Of a stretch of 64,000 nucleotides of DNA, positions 32,069 to 41,079 are shown one piece after another; position 1 is the stretch's first letter, and every line of letters begins with the position of its first letter. The notes under the pieces were generated by a model. That model was not told the origin of the DNA, made no database searches, and was given only the letters and a program-made list of their open reading frames with translations. The stretch covers positions 3,596,001 through 3,660,000 of the forward strand of contig NC_088938.1 of NCBI RefSeq assembly GCF_033473495.1. Direction: 5' to 3'. The position numbers and the translations under genes are program-made. The stretch comes from Cercospora beticola. Taxonomy: Eukaryota > Ascomycota > Dothideomycetes > Mycosphaerellales > Mycosphaerellaceae.

Positions 32069-32697
32069 TTTTAGATTAGCAGAATCGTAATCTAAGTATA
32101 GCGGAAGTGCTAGAGGAAGTATAGACGTCGTAGGTAGGTAGAGCGTAGTAGTAAGAGAGTAAGAGTAAAAGAGTAGAAAGCTTTCCTTGCTTACTTAGTC
32201 GACTATACTACGCGCTATAGGCCTTCTTATATACTCTATTACTGCGTACTAGAAGGTTCTACGTACGCGCAATCGCGTACGAGTACTAGGCAACTCTAGG
32301 ACTAGTAATACTAAGAATAGAGCCTCGTAGAATAGCTTAGAATACTATAGAATATCGATTTATAATCGATATTCTACGAGGTTCTCTCGGTTTCTAGAAG
32401 CTACTCTAGAAGGATACCGGTAGAAACTTCTAGTCTACTGCTTACGCAGTCGCCCTAGAGGTTTCTAGAACCTTCTAGCCTAAAAGGGTAGTTAGACAGG
32501 GGTCCCCCTAGTTACCTTCCGAATTAGGAAGGTGTTGGGTCAGGTCACGTAACTGTTGGGTGATGTCACGTGACTTTTAGGTGGTGTTACGTGATCGTGA
32601 CCTAATACCCCAAAAGGGTAGTTTGTATAGTACCCCCTTGTCCGCCTACCTAATTAGGAAATAGGGTCTAGGATAAGCTAAGCTTACCCTTCTAAGA
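32069..32697 (-). repeat. 3' LTR of the Copia element
   Basis: 629 bp, aligned base for base with 37853-38481 without gaps. I count about 18 differences, all but one transitions, as expected from RIP rather than plain drift. Confidence 0.92.
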
Positions 32698-32708
32698 CGC
32701 CCTCCTAA
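32698..32708 (-). other. Polypurine tract candidate
   Basis: On the minus strand the sequence TTAGGAGGGCG directly precedes the 3' LTR; AGGAGGG is the likely plus-strand DNA primer. Confidence 0.55.
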
Positions 32709-33164
32709 GATTAGCTTATCTAGAATCTTATAGTCTTATAATCTTAGTCCTTACGGCGTAATAGCTCCTATTAATGCCTATTATTATTCGCGGCCGCGTA
32801 TAGTCTTCTTAGACTATATATTAAGGCTATAGGAGTCGCTTTAGAAAAAGTCCGAGCTTCCTCTAAAGCTTGCTCTAGAGTCTATAGATACTTAATGTCC
32901 TATTCTTACTTATTCTAATGCGAATATAGGCGTCCCTATAACGCTAGAATAGCTATAGGCGATAAGCTTATAGACTAGGATAATTCATGCGTACTATACC
33001 GCTATTATCCTTAATATTAAAGCCGTATCTAGTACTAAAAGTACTAAAATCTCGAATCTAACCTCTTAACCTAGTAATCGCGAATAGAGCTTCTTTCTTA
33101 AGCATTCTTAGGCTATAATAAGCCTTCTAAGGGCGTATAAATAAGTATTCTAATCGCCCCTAAG

Positions 33165-36100
33165 CTAATATATCGCCCGATTAATACACCTTATAATAGG
33201 TCCTCTCTTAATCGTAAAAATAAGGGACCTTCTAGGGCTTTAGTAAGGATATCTGCTACTTACTCTTTAGTAGAGATCCAAACTAGCTTAATTAGCCCGT
33301 TCTCGTTAGAATCGCGTACAAAGTAATATTATATATCTATATACTTTGATTTCGCGTAGTACTCGGGGTTATTAGCTAATTCTATAGCCGAATTACTATC
33401 GGTATAGACCGTAATCGCCCTATCTTCTAGCCCGAGTTCCTTAAGTAAATCTTTAAGGAATATAGCCTCTTTAGTAGCCTCTTTTAGAGCTATATATTCG
33501 GATTCGTAGCTAGAGAGGGCTACGGATTTTTAAAGAATAGAACGCCAACTAATAGGTGCTCTATTAGCTAGCAGAAACACATACCCTGTCGTAGATTTAC
33601 GCGTAGTATAATCGCCCCCCCAATCTGCGTTGCTATATCCTCTAGGAAGAGGCGGAGATTATGCCTTAAATACTAGCGTTTTATCTAGACTATTAGGGTC
33701 GTTTAAATACTTCCAGATCCTATTTATCGCTTTAAAATGCGTAGAATCCGGATTTGACATGAATTTAGCAACTTGGCCGACAGCGTAGCTTATATCTGGC
33801 CGTGTTTTAGTTGCTAGGTATATTAGAGACCCTACTTGGCCCTGAAATTCCTTAATTTCGCCTATAGAGGCTTGGGTCCGAGCTTTCTCTAGGCGTACGC
33901 CCTGTTCTATAGGCGTAGAGACAGGCCTTAGCCCTTTCGTATTATATTTCTCTAAGATCTTAAGTAAATAACCCTTTTGACTTAGAGTTATTACTTTATT
34001 AGGCCTATCTCTAGACACTTCTATGCCTAGATAGTGTTTTATAGGGCATAAATCGCTAATCTCTAGATGCTTAGAGATATTAGTCTTAAACTCTTTAGCT
34101 AGACTAATAGTAGAGCTAAATATAAGCATATCGTCTACGTGGCACGTAATATAAACGCCTGTCTCTTTATTAAGGAAGGCCGCGCTATCCTTAAGTAAAG
34201 GATAGAAGCTATACTTTGCTAGTATAGATTTTAAGTGCAAGTACCACTGCCTACTAGCTTGTTTTAAGCCGTATAAGGCAGAATTTAGGCGACAGACTTT
34301 ATGCTCTTATCCCTTAACTATAAAACCGGTAGGCTGCTTAACATATAGTTCCTTATCTATAGGACTATTCGGAAACGCGAGTTTTACGTCTATTTGCTCG
34401 ATTTCCCAATCGTTATACGCTGCTAAATAGAATAGAGCACGCCAGGTTTCGGGACGGCACGTATTACTAAAAGTATCGTCGTAGTCTAGGCCTAGTACCT
34501 GCTTAAAACCCTTAGCAACCCACCTACTTTTAAACTTAATAAGCTTGCCGTACGGGTCGCGTTTTGTCTTATAAACCTACCTGCCTTTTACGGCAGTACG
34601 GCCCTTAGGTAGCTCGACTAGATCCTAGGTTTTAAGCTTATTTAAGTCGTTAATTTCCGAGGACATAGACGCTAACTAGTCGTCTTTATTAGGGCTATTA
34701 ATCGCCTCGGTATAACTCGTAGGATCGTCGCTATTATTACTAGCTATAAGGGCATAGAGGCTTAATTCGTCGTCTAAGCTGTCGTCTTCTAAAGTTCTAG
34801 TAGGACGAGAACTCGTAATATCCCCTAAAGTAGTTTTAGGCGTCTTAGAAACTGTCTCTAAATCGTCTACTAGCTCGTCGCCCTCTAGAGTATTACTAGA
34901 AATACTAGTAGATCTAGAATCGTCGTTTCTAGAACTAGAGTCTAGTAGATTATTAGGCGTATCTAGAGAGATTTGATTTTTGCTACTAGAGGAAGCTTGG
35001 ACCGGGTCCGAGCTTACTCTAGAATTTCTAAGCGAGATAGTCGATTCTAGAGGCGTTTCTTCTCTATTCTTAGAAGGTTTATAGTATTGCCCTTCTAATA
35101 TAGTAACGTCTCGCGCCCAAACTACCCTCCTAGACTCTAAATCGTATAGCTTATAGATATTTGAGTCGCTATACCCTATAAGAATCGCTTTCTTAGCTCG
35201 AGTGTCTAGTTTCTTAGCTTTTACTCGAGTATAGTAAGATATAGAACCGAAGATTCTTATATTATCTAGATTAGGAGGTTTATTATATCTTAATTCGTAA
35301 GAGGATTTAAAGCCTAACGACGAATGCGGTGTTCTATTATATAGGAATATAGCCGCTTCTAAAGCCTCGCCCCAAAACGTCTTAGGAAGCCCCGATTCTA
35401 GTAATAAGGCGCGTACTTTGCCTAAAAGTGTCCTATTAGGTCGTTCTATAAGCCCGTTTTGTTCGGAGTTATAAGGGCTACTAAGCTCGTGTTTTACGCC
35501 ACTATTCTGAAGTAGAGTTTCTACTTTAGAACTAACGAGCTCTTTCGCGTTATCGCTTTTTAAGACCTTTAGTCTAGGACGTTTATTACTAGAATTCGAG
35601 TCGGAATTCTCGGCACGTAGTTTAAAGTCTTTAAAACACGAGAAAGCTTCGGATTTTCTAGAAATCAAATTCGCCTCTATATACCTAGTATAATTGTCGA
35701 TAAAACTAATAAAGTAACGATACCCTTTATTAGTAGGAGGCTCTATAGGGCCGCAAATATCGCAGCTTACTTTATCTAGGTAACTCTTAGCTTTCTCGGT
35801 TATAGCGCGACTCATTTTACGAGTATGTTTACTAGAAATACATACCTCGCACGTAGGGCTTACATTCTCGGCAGATACCCCTAATCTTTTAAGAGTATTA
35901 TCGCCTATATGCCCTAATCGTTTATACTAAATATCGGCGTCGCTTTTAGACTCTAAATAGAGTGCCTCTTCCTTTACTTCCTTAGAATAAGGAGTAGGAA
36001 TAGAGATATTTAACTTATAGAGCGATTTATTAAGGATTGCCTTAGTTAATAAATCGTTCTGCGAGTTAAATAACTCTATTACGCCGTTCTTAAGTTGGGT

Positions 36101-36345
36101 ATAAACATTACGGGTATCTAGCTGCGAAAGCGAGACTAGATTAAGCCGGAATTCCGGTGTATATAGGCAGTTAGTTAGAATAGCGACTTTATTAGTATCT
36201 TTAAATCGTATTCTAACGTTGCCTACCCTGTAGGAGGTTATAGTACCCGAGTTTCCCCACCTTATAGTAGTAGTCTTATTAGTAAAAGTCGTAAAATACG
36301 ATCTATTACTAATAATATGTCGGCTAGCACCCGAATCTAGGACCT
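33165..36345 (-). pseudogene. Copia pol: protease, integrase, reverse transcriptase and RNase H, interrupted
   Basis: Read on the minus strand. The protease active site (LDSGAS, then RHIIS) lies near 36320-36345. A GAG-pre-integrase/HHCC region precedes a long open integrase stretch (35815-34676) with KVSCDICGPI, the catalytic Asp in LKSDNAKELVS and Glu in SPYNSEQNGLIERPNRTLL. Reverse transcriptase follows with SALYGLKQASRQW near 34270 and an open stretch (34240-33659) holding the polymerase core CHVDDMLIFSS, YLGIEVSRD and TRPDISYAVGQVAKFM. The RNase H part (about 33520-33200) has SEYIALKEATKEA, VYTDSNSAIELANN and STKEQVADILTKAL. Frames are broken by several TAA/TAG codons (one near 34310). 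Unlike the relic to its left, the polymerase Asp pair is intact. Confidence 0.9.
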
Positions 36346-36529
36346 AACCCTGATTTTCTATAGAGGTGGTCCGAGCTCCCTCTAGAGGTATCCGAGCTTC
36401 CTCTAGAGTCGGATTACTAGAATTCGAGTTTCTAGAGTAAAGAGAGATTGCTTCTTCTTCTAGAGTCTCGATCCTAGACGCCCGAGCTTCCTCTAACGGG
36501 GAATCGATTATACAGCGCTCTTAAATAGA

Positions 36530-37414
36530 GAAACAGCGAGTAGGGTCCTCTACTAAAGCATATAATAAATCGACTTCCTCCCCTTCTTCGTTAGTTATAA
36601 GGATAGGTTCCTTATAACTAGTAGAGGGCTTAGAGGCGCTATTAGATTCGCGTTCACGCCACTAAGGCGGGCGTTTATTCGGGTGTTTACTATAGCAGTC
36701 GTCTTCTAAATGCCCCTCTTTCTTGCAGTACGAGCAGTACTTAGAGGCATCTTTAGGGCCCTTTTTATTAAGGCGTTTAGGGCTCTTAGTCTTCTGCTTA
36801 GTAGCCTTACTACTACTGCCGAATTTACGCGACGAGCTAGAGTATAATGCAGTCTCTTTAGTGTTATACCTTCTAGATTCGTCGAGTATATTCGCGAATA
36901 GAGTCTCTAGAGTAAAGGCATCCTCGTTACTTCTAAGACTTTAACTTATAGAAGTAATAAACGAGTCGTAGTCGTCGTTTAGGTTATTTAGAGTCTAAGC
37001 AATAATTACTTGCTTAGGTAGTTCTATACCCTTCGCCTTAAGTTAATCGTATAGGCGCCGTATAGAGTTAATATAAGACTCTATAGAACCCGAGGATTCT
37101 AAAGTCGTTTGAAATAGCTCTTTGCAAAGTAAGAACTTAGAATTAAATCCCTTAGGGGAGTATAATTCTTCGAGCGTATTCCAAGCGTCCTTAGCCGTTG
37201 CTTTATTAGAGATTTGAAGCAACGGGCCGTCCTCTACGCCTAGCCGAATAGCTGCGAGAGCCTTAGCTATAATAGAAGGCTCTAGGTTTTCTTATTCTAG
37301 AGCTTCTAGATAGCCCTTTTCGGTTAGGTAAGAGCGCATTCTAAGGGCCCAAATCTCGTAGTTTTCTTGGCCCTTTAGGCGCGCAAACGTAAAGGATTTA
37401 TCGCTTAAAGACAT
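36530..37414 (-). pseudogene. Copia gag with CCHC zinc knuckle, interrupted
   Basis: Starts at an ATG at 37414 (MSLSDKSFTFARLKGQENYE) and follows the UBN2/Copia gag pattern (IWALRMRSYLTEKGYLEALE, KDAWNTLEELYSPKGFNSKF). The zinc knuckle CSYCKKEGHLEDDC lies at about 36690-36735. At least three in-frame stops (for example near 37296 and 37046) replace likely Gln codons, as RIP would cause. It would encode the capsid/nucleocapsid protein. Confidence 0.85.
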
Positions 37415-37841
37415 CTTGTTTTCTGGCCGAAATTCCTTGTTTTCTCTAGAGAGAATAGCACGGCTAGCAGCTTACTTTCTTAGTTACCCCTTAAGTTCAG
37501 CCTTCGCCGTATATACCCTTTAGTATACCGCTTGCTAGGAGGTCCGGCTAGTATAACGGTTTTTCTAACTCCTAGTACTCTTGTTTATCCTAGTTTCCTA
37601 GGCAAGAGGCAGCAGGGACTATGCGGGCCACAGGCTCTCTAGTATTAGTCGGTACGGGTATTCTCGCTCGCTAGGATCGTAGGAGAGGTAAAGGGCGTTC
37701 CGTAGGCGTCGAAATCGTAGAAATCCGTCGAGAAACAAGCGAGATATAGTCGTTCAAAATCGAGGTATCTTGTTTTCTAGAGAAAGTGCTCGAGCTTTCT
37801 CTTAGAGTCGTCCGTGCGTCTTCTAGGCTATAAGCAGGCCG

Positions 37842-37852
37842 GGCTCATAACC
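37842..37852 (-). other. Primer-binding site, half-tRNA-Met type
   Basis: On the plus strand GGGCTCATAACC (about 37841-37852) abuts the 5' LTR. It equals the anticodon-arm sequence of initiator tRNA-Met (loop CTCATAA) rather than the CCA end. Copia of Drosophila is known to use a cleaved half of tRNA-Met in this way. Confidence 0.75.
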
Positions 37853-38481
37853 TTTTAGATTAGCAGAATCGTGATCTAAGTATAGCGGAAGTGCTAGAGG
37901 AAGCACAGACGTCGTAGGTAGGTAGAGAGTAGTAGTAAGAGAGTAAGAGTAAAAGAGTAGAAAGCTTTCCTTGCTTGCTTAGTCGACTATACTACGCGCT
38001 ATAGGCCTTCTTATATACTCTATTACCGCGTACTAGAAGGTTCTACGTACGCGCAATCGCGTACGAGCACTAGGCAACTCTAGGACTAGTAATACTAAGA
38101 ATAGGGCCTCGTAGAATAGCTTAGAATACTATAGAATATCGATTTGTAATCGATGTTCTACGAGGTTCTCTCGGTTTCTAGAAGCTACTCTAGAAGGATA
38201 CCGGTAGAAACTTCTAGTCTGCTGCTTACGCAGTCGCCCTAGAGGTTTCTAGAACCTTCTAGCCTAAAAGGGTAGTTAGACAGGGGTCCCCCTAGTTACC
38301 TTCCGAATTAGGAAGGTGTTAGGTCAGGTTACGTGACTATTGGGTAATGTCACGTGACTTTTAGGTGGTGTTACGTGATCGTGACCTAATACCCCAAAAG
38401 AGTAGTTTGTATAGTACCCCCTTGTCCGCCTACCTAATTAGGAAATAGGGTCTAGGATAAGCTAAGCTTACTCTTCTAAGA
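37853..38481 (-). repeat. 5' LTR of the Copia element
   Basis: 629 bp, partner of 32069-32697. It must contain the element's promoter; no TATA box could be assigned with confidence because the whole sequence is TA-rich. Confidence 0.92.
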
Positions 38482-38486
38482 TAATG
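38482..38486. repeat. Target-site duplication, right copy (TAATG)
   Basis: Matches CAATG at 32064-32068 except for C to T at the first base (CpA to TpA). Confidence 0.75.
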
Positions 38487-39821
38487 CCTTAAGAAGTATC
38501 TTTATCGCCTACCGTATACCGAGAACTACTAATATTTAGCTATACTATATAGTTATCGGATAGGTGCTATTCCGTTTATAGCGCCCCTTAACAAGTATTC
38601 TACCGACTCCGTATTAGGTTAAGTATTTTGTTAGCAGACCGCGACAATCTTATCTACCCGGCGGACCTTAATATATATTCTTATACTATAAGCTTTACTT
38701 AACTAACAAGTATAGATATAAGCCTATACGGTCCTGTCGTCCTAGTAGCTATAATATCGTAACCGACGTATACTAGATTATAGGTTAATCTAGTAATGTT
38801 TTCCTAGAATATAGAGTACTCTTCGCTACGCGATAGCTCTATATCTTATATCGAATTAGTAGTAACGACTTCCTTCTACTCGTCTTACGAGCTATATCGA
38901 TTTGTCTACGCAATCTAGCTAACGCTTTTAAAACGCTCTAAAAGCTAAAGTTGCAATCTGTTTAGCCGCTTAATAGCCTCTAACAAAGTATTATCCTTAA
39001 ATATACCGGGGAACTAAGCGCTACTTAGAACTAATCTCGCTTGAACTTATATACCTATAGCCGCTACTATTATATAGGCATCTTACTCGGCTAGCAATTA
39101 CCTCTATCGACAGAGTTCTCGGTTAATATCCTTTACTATAATTAAGCACTACTAGAGCTACCCTAAAATAGCCTTTCGATATAAATTTAGGTCGTTCTTC
39201 TACGACGTAATCTTTAGACTTCTAATTGCAAATACGCAGCTATAATGTTCGAGATTAGATAGCACTCGGCCTAGATACGCGATATACTCTCGTAATTCTT
39301 TAGGTATAAACGACCGAGAGCAATAATCGACGCCCGTAGATACCGCGCGAACTTTTTAATAATAGAAAGTATCGAACAATACTTCTTACCCGCCGCCTCT
39401 TATAGTAGCATTATATAATCGTAAAATTAGCGTCGTTTTCTCTCCGACCTAGACTCTTCTAGTGCTATCTTATTATTACCTCTTTAAAATGCCGACTTTT
39501 GTAACTACTAGCTCTTAAACAGCTATTTGTGCAAATCGTACTACGCTTATATAGCTATCGCTAACGCGCCGGCGAACTAGCGATGCCCTTAATTTATTTG
39601 CTCTTGTCGTCTAATACTAAACCTATACGCGAGCTATACCGAAATAGCCCTATTGTTACCTTAATTCCTTAAAGTCTAGCCGCTTCTTTACGATGCTGTC
39701 TTTTAAGTTACTAGATTTAGCTGCTACAACTTTTCTAATATAGACGATTAAAAGAGGTAAGCGAGTATTAGCGCTATATTAAAACCCCTTACTAATACTA
39801 ATAATAATAGCAAGAGGAAAC
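38487..39821. repeat. AT-rich RIP-mutated DNA right of the Copia element
   Basis: Stops in all frames, CpG common, CpA rare. It resembles the left flank 31241-32063 and is probably the interrupted remainder of the same older repeat. I could not identify protein motifs. Confidence 0.6.
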
Positions 39822-39948
39822 GCCTCTAGCAGGAATCGAACCTACGGCTTCTAATCTGCAAATACTACGAGCATAACTAAGGGTTTAATACCTTAGCCTT
39901 AATATCTACAGTACTGCCTAGCTATGTTAGCTACTATACTACAGAGGC
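39822..39948 (-). tRNA. tRNA-like relic with a long central insert
   Basis: On the minus strand the ends GCCTCTG and TAGAGGC form a 7-bp acceptor-stem pairing (one G-T), GTATAGT resembles a D-arm A box, and GTAGGTTCGATTCCTGC is a canonical T-arm/B box. The centre is about 40 nt too long and I cannot fold a proper anticodon stem, so it may be an intron-bearing tRNA mutated by RIP, or a tRNA-derived repeat end. Anticodon not assigned. Confidence 0.35.
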
Positions 39949-40211
39949 AGCTATTCCCGCTATTTGAAGAATTGACAGGTATTTCTTGCTTTCTAATTAG
40001 CTATAACTGCTGGATTGCGGTAAATAAGTCCTGCTAGGTTAAATAGAGTAGCAAAGGGAATAGTAGAAGGCGGAATGGACTCTTCATCCTCAACCAAACC
40101 GCCCCAGGCAGCAATGCTAAGCTTCTTCCCCTAGCCACCCACAAATGATCAACTCTCGCACTTTCAGATATTTACACAATCACATCAGCACTCGTAGCAA
40201 CGATAGCAGCA

Positions 40212-40412
40212 ATGGCCTCTTGTCAAAACTGCAGACAGCTGTCTGTCCCATGTGTTTATCATAATAATACTGACTCCTGCTCGCAGTGTCAACAGAGGAG
40301 CCTCCAATGCCGACTAGCGAACGACCCGCACATCCCTCAGGGGTGGCAAGTGGCCTTCGATCCGATCACTCAACTACAGAAGATGTCACTCTCTATGGGT
40401 GTCGTTGCATAG
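40212..40412 (+). CDS. Short Zn2Cys6-like zinc-cluster ORF, paralog of the head of the 21620 gene
   Basis: Sixty-six codons. Residues 4-33 have all six cysteines at Zn2Cys6 spacing (C4, C7, C14, C23, C26, C33): CQNCRQLSVPC, then CSQCQQRSLQC. It aligns without a gap to the first 36 residues of the protein at 21620 (CSQC identical; N, D, Q, L and A positions shared). Upstream DNA is also related. The frame then ends after a short unrelated tail (KMSLSMGVVA), so it is either a truncated duplicate, a first exon whose partner I cannot find, or a mini-protein. It lies at the right edge of the AT-rich island, where base composition becomes normal. Confidence 0.5.
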   Translation: MASCQNCRQLSVPCVYHNNTDSCSQCQQRSLQCRLANDPHIPQGWQVAFDPITQLQKMSLSMGVVA

Positions 40413-41079
40413 CCTTTCTTCGCGTTGTTTTGTTGGCAAGTTCGCCTAGTGCGTTGTCGTCTGCGGCATTTTTCTCGCCTGAGATGATAGCCTGACTTCC
40501 CCGCAGCGGTGCGACCAAGATATGCTCATCGTTCGATATCGGCATTAATAATCCCTCTTGCGAGTGCCGTTTTTCCGGAGAATGTACCGCTCTCTTTGGG
40601 CTTTCTGGTGGAATAGCCAGCCGATCTCGTGCCCAATCCACAGACGTCTTCTTTGTGAACCAACCGTCAAAATCGTGTTTCCGTGGCGTTGTTCCAGCTC
40701 ACTCTAGTGAAGGTGTCGACCCGGCGGCAGAGTGATGGAGGGTCCGGCGGAAGCGAGCTGTCTCTCCTTTCTCCAAATACGCTCAACTTCACTCTTCGCA
40801 AAGAAATGTTCGCTCCAACTATATGTGTCCGCAAACATTCATTGCTATAGTGCAAGACACGCCTGAGCAGCCGTTTAATCTGTGCTGCTATAGACGATGT
40901 AGGCATGCATCGTCTGCCACTACCCACAATCTTAGCTACGACTTTCCAGCAGTTGTTGTCAAGCCCTTTAAGAGTTAAGTCCAGCAGTACTGCTAACTGC
41001 GGCAGAGGTATGCAGAACGCAGAGGCACAACATTGTTTCCGCACTTGACAACCTAGCGTTCAATCTGCCCAAAACTTTC
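40413..41079. other. Stretch between the zinc-cluster ORF and the 148-bp repeats
   Basis: Normal base composition. Short frames at 40393-40641 and 40667-41044 on the minus strand have no recognisable motif. The RG-repeat part of the paralog is absent here. Confidence 0.4.

Larger units (their letters stand above)
32069..38481 (-). mobile_element. Complete Ty1/Copia LTR retrotransposon, 6413 bp, minus orientation
   Basis: Two 629-bp direct LTRs (32069-32697 and 37853-38481) flank gag and pol on the minus strand, in the Copia order gag, protease, integrase, reverse transcriptase, RNase H. A 5-bp target duplication borders it. The primer-binding site abuts the 5' LTR (37842-37852) and matches the anticodon-arm region of tRNA-Met; a purine tract (AGGAGGG on the minus strand) abuts the 3' LTR at about 32700-32706. 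The coding region is interrupted by TAA/TAG codons at former CAA/CAG positions, but long open stretches remain, so it is younger or less mutated than the relic at 28.5-31.2 kb. It is not autonomous as read. LTR ends are TCTTAG..CTAAAA rather than the usual TG..CA. Confidence 0.92.

Noticed and set aside
36723..36944. Plus-strand open frame inside the Copia element
   Set aside because: It is antisense to gag, where the zinc knuckle is plain on the minus strand.
27496..39821. Centromere
   Set aside because: AT-rich and repeat-filled, but only ~12 kb and explained by RIP of Copia elements; cannot be supported from sequence alone.
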